From the NCBI GenBank assembly GCA_003566935.1, contig PXBM01000138.1, positions 1-6,469 of the forward strand: a stretch of DNA of 6,469 bases, read 5' to 3'. This document shows, one piece after another, positions 5,202 through 6,469 of the stretch. Position numbers and translations under genes: made by a program. Each line of letters begins with the position of its first letter. Within the stretch, counting starts at the first letter, position 1. Origin of the DNA: Syntrophomonadaceae bacterium (GTDB lineage Bacteria; Bacillota; Dethiobacteria; DTU022). Below the pieces are notes generated by a model. The model was not told the DNA's origin, made no database searches, and saw nothing but the letters and a program-made list of their open reading frames with translations.

Positions 5202-5927
5202 TTAGCGGGGTTCAAGCCTGGTTTTGATCGTGTAAAGGTCGCCCCGGTAGCTGAAGGTTAGCCAGAAAAACGGGATGTGGTCCGGAGTATAAATTAAGCG
5301 GCTGAGCTGCAGGATAGGGGGACCAATTTTTACTTCGAGCAGGCCGGCCGTATCTTCATCGGCAACCAGGGAGCTAATTTCCTGGGTGATCCGGCCTAGC
5401 TGAACTTTCTTGTCGTAGACGAGGTAATTATAAAAAGACCCTGTCAGTTTTTCCTTATCAACTTCCCCTACAACAGAGCGGTTCAGAAAAGATTTTTCCA
5501 GTGCTACAGGCAGTTTGTTTGCCGTTCGCAGGCGCTTCATATAAATAATGTTTTCATTATCGGGTAAACTTAAAATGTTTTTTACGTCTGGATCAGGCAG
5601 GCGGTAATCCAACTCTAAAAGAATAGCCCCGGGCTTGTAGCCGCGTGAAATCATTTCTGATGAGAATGATACCAGCTGCTCCATCCCGTCTTCTGTCCGG
5701 TTGCGGCAGACATAAGTACCTTTACCTCTTTGACGGTAAAGAAATCCTTCGCTCACCAGCTTAAGAATGGCCCGGCGCACGGTTTCTCTACCTACACCGT
5801 AAGAAGACATCAGCTCAGATTCAGTTGGAACCAGGGTATCAAGCTGCCACTCCCCACCGGTAATCTTTTTTTTAAGATCTTCGTAGAGCTGCAGGTATAA
5901 AGGGACGCCGCTGTTTTCAAGCTTCAT
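5202..5927 (-). CDS. GntR/HutC-family transcriptional regulator with UTRA domain
   Basis: A 241-residue protein from ATG 5927 with AAGGGGAAG as ribosome binding site. Residues 8-73 form the GntR winged helix-turn-helix: LYLQLYEDLKKKI first helix, LVPTESELMSSYGVGRETVR helix-turn-helix, and the RQRGKGTYV wing. Residues about 80-235 fit a UTRA ligand-binding domain (GYKP, IIYMKRLRTANKLPVALEKS, FWLTFSYRGD), the arrangement of the HutC subfamily, whose members sense small molecules such as urocanate, sugar phosphates or amino acid derivatives. The length is usual for the family. It converges on the flavoprotein operon and follows, 129 bp downstream on the same strand, a formylglutamate-amidohydrolase-like gene. 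It could control either unit as well as itself; the sequence does not decide, and the ligand is unknown. Confidence 0.92.
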   Translation of the reverse strand: MKLENSGVPLYLQLYEDLKKKITGGEWQLDTLVPTESELMSSYGVGRETVRRAILKLVSEGFLYRQRGKGTYVCRNRTEDGMEQLVSFSSEMISRGYKPGAILLELDYRLPDPDVKNILSLPDNENIIYMKRLRTANKLPVALEKSFLNRSVVGEVDKEKLTGSFYNYLVYDKKVQLGRITQEISSLVADEDTAGLLEVKIGPPILQLSRLIYTPDHIPFFWLTFSYRGDLYTIKTRLEPR

Positions 5928-6056
5928 TTATCTTCCCCTTTTATCAGGAACCAATTATAATTATTAACACTTTTTAAACTTGAAGTTTCCTGTTTGCCTT
6001 ACTAATTTTATCACAGCATAATTTTCCAAACAATTGCAGCGGTAAGAGGACTACTC
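5928..6056 (-). promoter_or_regulatory. Upstream region of the GntR gene with candidate promoter and operator palindrome
   Basis: On the minus strand a perfect TATAAT (complement 5954-5959) lies about 27 bp from the start codon; no good -35 hexamer sits at the right distance, which would suit a regulated promoter. The perfect palindrome AAACTT-G-AAGTTT (5976-5988) occupies the position of the -35 region, and a wider inverted pair CAGGAA/TTCCTG (5945-5950, 5987-5992) frames promoter and palindrome. A GntR dimer binding here would repress its own gene. The same palindrome is not seen upstream of the flavoprotein operon. Confidence 0.45.
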
Positions 6057-6469
6057 CTATGAGTATAGTTCCCTGGCAGCTTCACTGGCAGCAAGGGTTG
6101 CCTTGCGTAAGAAGTCCTGTGCTATGTGCAGCCGGGACTGTTTAAGTGCATATCGCTTTGCTTTATCCGAATCCATCGGTTCGTACATATAGGTGTCCAT
6201 GGTTACCTCAACCTGGATTACGTGAACATCGTTTTTCGGATCATGATGCATCCTGGTAATAAAGCCCCCTGAATAAGGTTCATTTTTGGCCAGGGTTAGT
6301 CCCAGGTTGTACGGTTTAATGCCCTGCTTCAAAGATTTAACAAAGGCCGAGATAATATCGGGGTGGGCAGAGGTGTCGTCCAATGTTCCCACTACAATAT
6401 TGTCGCGTTCTTCACCTTCGTCATGGACCCGCCCCAGGCCTACTGAAGTCATCGAGTGGCCATCAATTA
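6057..6469 (-). CDS. N-formylglutamate amidohydrolase-like protein (partial, N-terminus outside window)
   Basis: The last 137 codons of a minus-strand gene that enters from the right edge; the stop is at 6057-6059. The frame stays open upstream of the internal ATG at 6452 and reads IDGHSMTSVG across it, so this ATG is not the start. IDGHSM, NIVVGTLDDTSA, the KNEPYSGGFITR motif and HVIQVEVTMDTYMYEP follow the order seen in the FGase family (N-formylglutamate deformylase, HutG-like). These zinc-dependent enzymes split N-formyl-L-glutamate to glutamate and formate at the end of some histidine degradation routes, and relatives act on other N-acyl compounds. The N-terminal third, with further metal ligands, is not visible. 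The neighbouring HutC-type regulator agrees with such a theme, but no hutH, hutU or hutI gene is in the window, so the substrate remains open. Confidence 0.7.
   Translation of the reverse strand, partial: IDGHSMTSVGLGRVHDEGEERDNIVVGTLDDTSAHPDIISAFVKSLKQGIKPYNLGLTLAKNEPYSGGFITRMHHDPKNDVHVIQVEVTMDTYMYEPMDSDKAKRYALKQSRLHIAQDFLRKATLAASEAARELYS

Noticed and set aside
5000..5215. Minus-strand 71-codon open frame
   Set aside because: Antisense to the DUF1667 gene, overlapping the end of gntR; no supporting motif.

Overview
The window looks like a piece of a Gram-positive, low-to-mid G+C anaerobe of the Clostridia type, perhaps near the Desulfotomaculum/Pelotomaculum group. The reasons are the AAGGAG/GGAGG-type ribosome binding sites, the mix of ATG and GTG starts, a GlpA-like flavoprotein set with a DUF1667 partner, and a HutC-type GntR regulator. 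The genus is inference; no rRNA or other taxonomic marker is present.

Left part (about 1-1535): visibly AT-rich and coded on the minus strand. A DUF1413-like small protein gene (1124-861) is followed by a CheY/PleD-type receiver gene (801 to beyond the left edge). The receiver runs into a coiled coil made of 21-residue repeats (63 bp each, arranged as a 126-bp A/B super-repeat). Between 1203 and 1535 no intact gene is seen, only short open stretches that may be gene remnants.

Junction (about 1536-1592): the 3' half of a tRNA-Ser(CGA) gene, from the anticodon loop through the variable arm, T-arm and acceptor to an encoded CCA, with no 5' half. This is the classic scar left when an integrative element uses a tRNA gene as attachment site. 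From its orientation, the AT-rich left part would be the distal end of the element, and everything to the right, beginning with a strong hairpin in the tRNA's 3' flank, would be resident chromosome.

Right part (1593-6469): a roughly 255-bp non-coding region rich in inverted repeats, ending in a good sigma-A-like promoter, precedes a tight three-gene operon. It encodes (1) a GlpA-like FAD dehydrogenase with a BON-like N-terminal domain and a BFD-type [2Fe-2S] C-terminal domain, (2) a second FAD/NAD(P)-binding oxidoreductase, and (3) a small four-cysteine DUF1667 protein. Together they resemble the three-component glycerol-3-phosphate dehydrogenase-like complexes of Clostridia and Thermotogae, in which electrons would pass from substrate via FAD and Fe-S to the second flavoprotein. 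The true substrate is not shown by the sequence.

The operon ends 7 bp from the convergent gene of a GntR/HutC-family regulator with a UTRA domain. That regulator lies downstream, on the same strand, of the C-terminal part of an N-formylglutamate-amidohydrolase-like gene that leaves the window on the right. A perfect 13-bp palindrome upstream of the regulator gene is a candidate autoregulatory operator.
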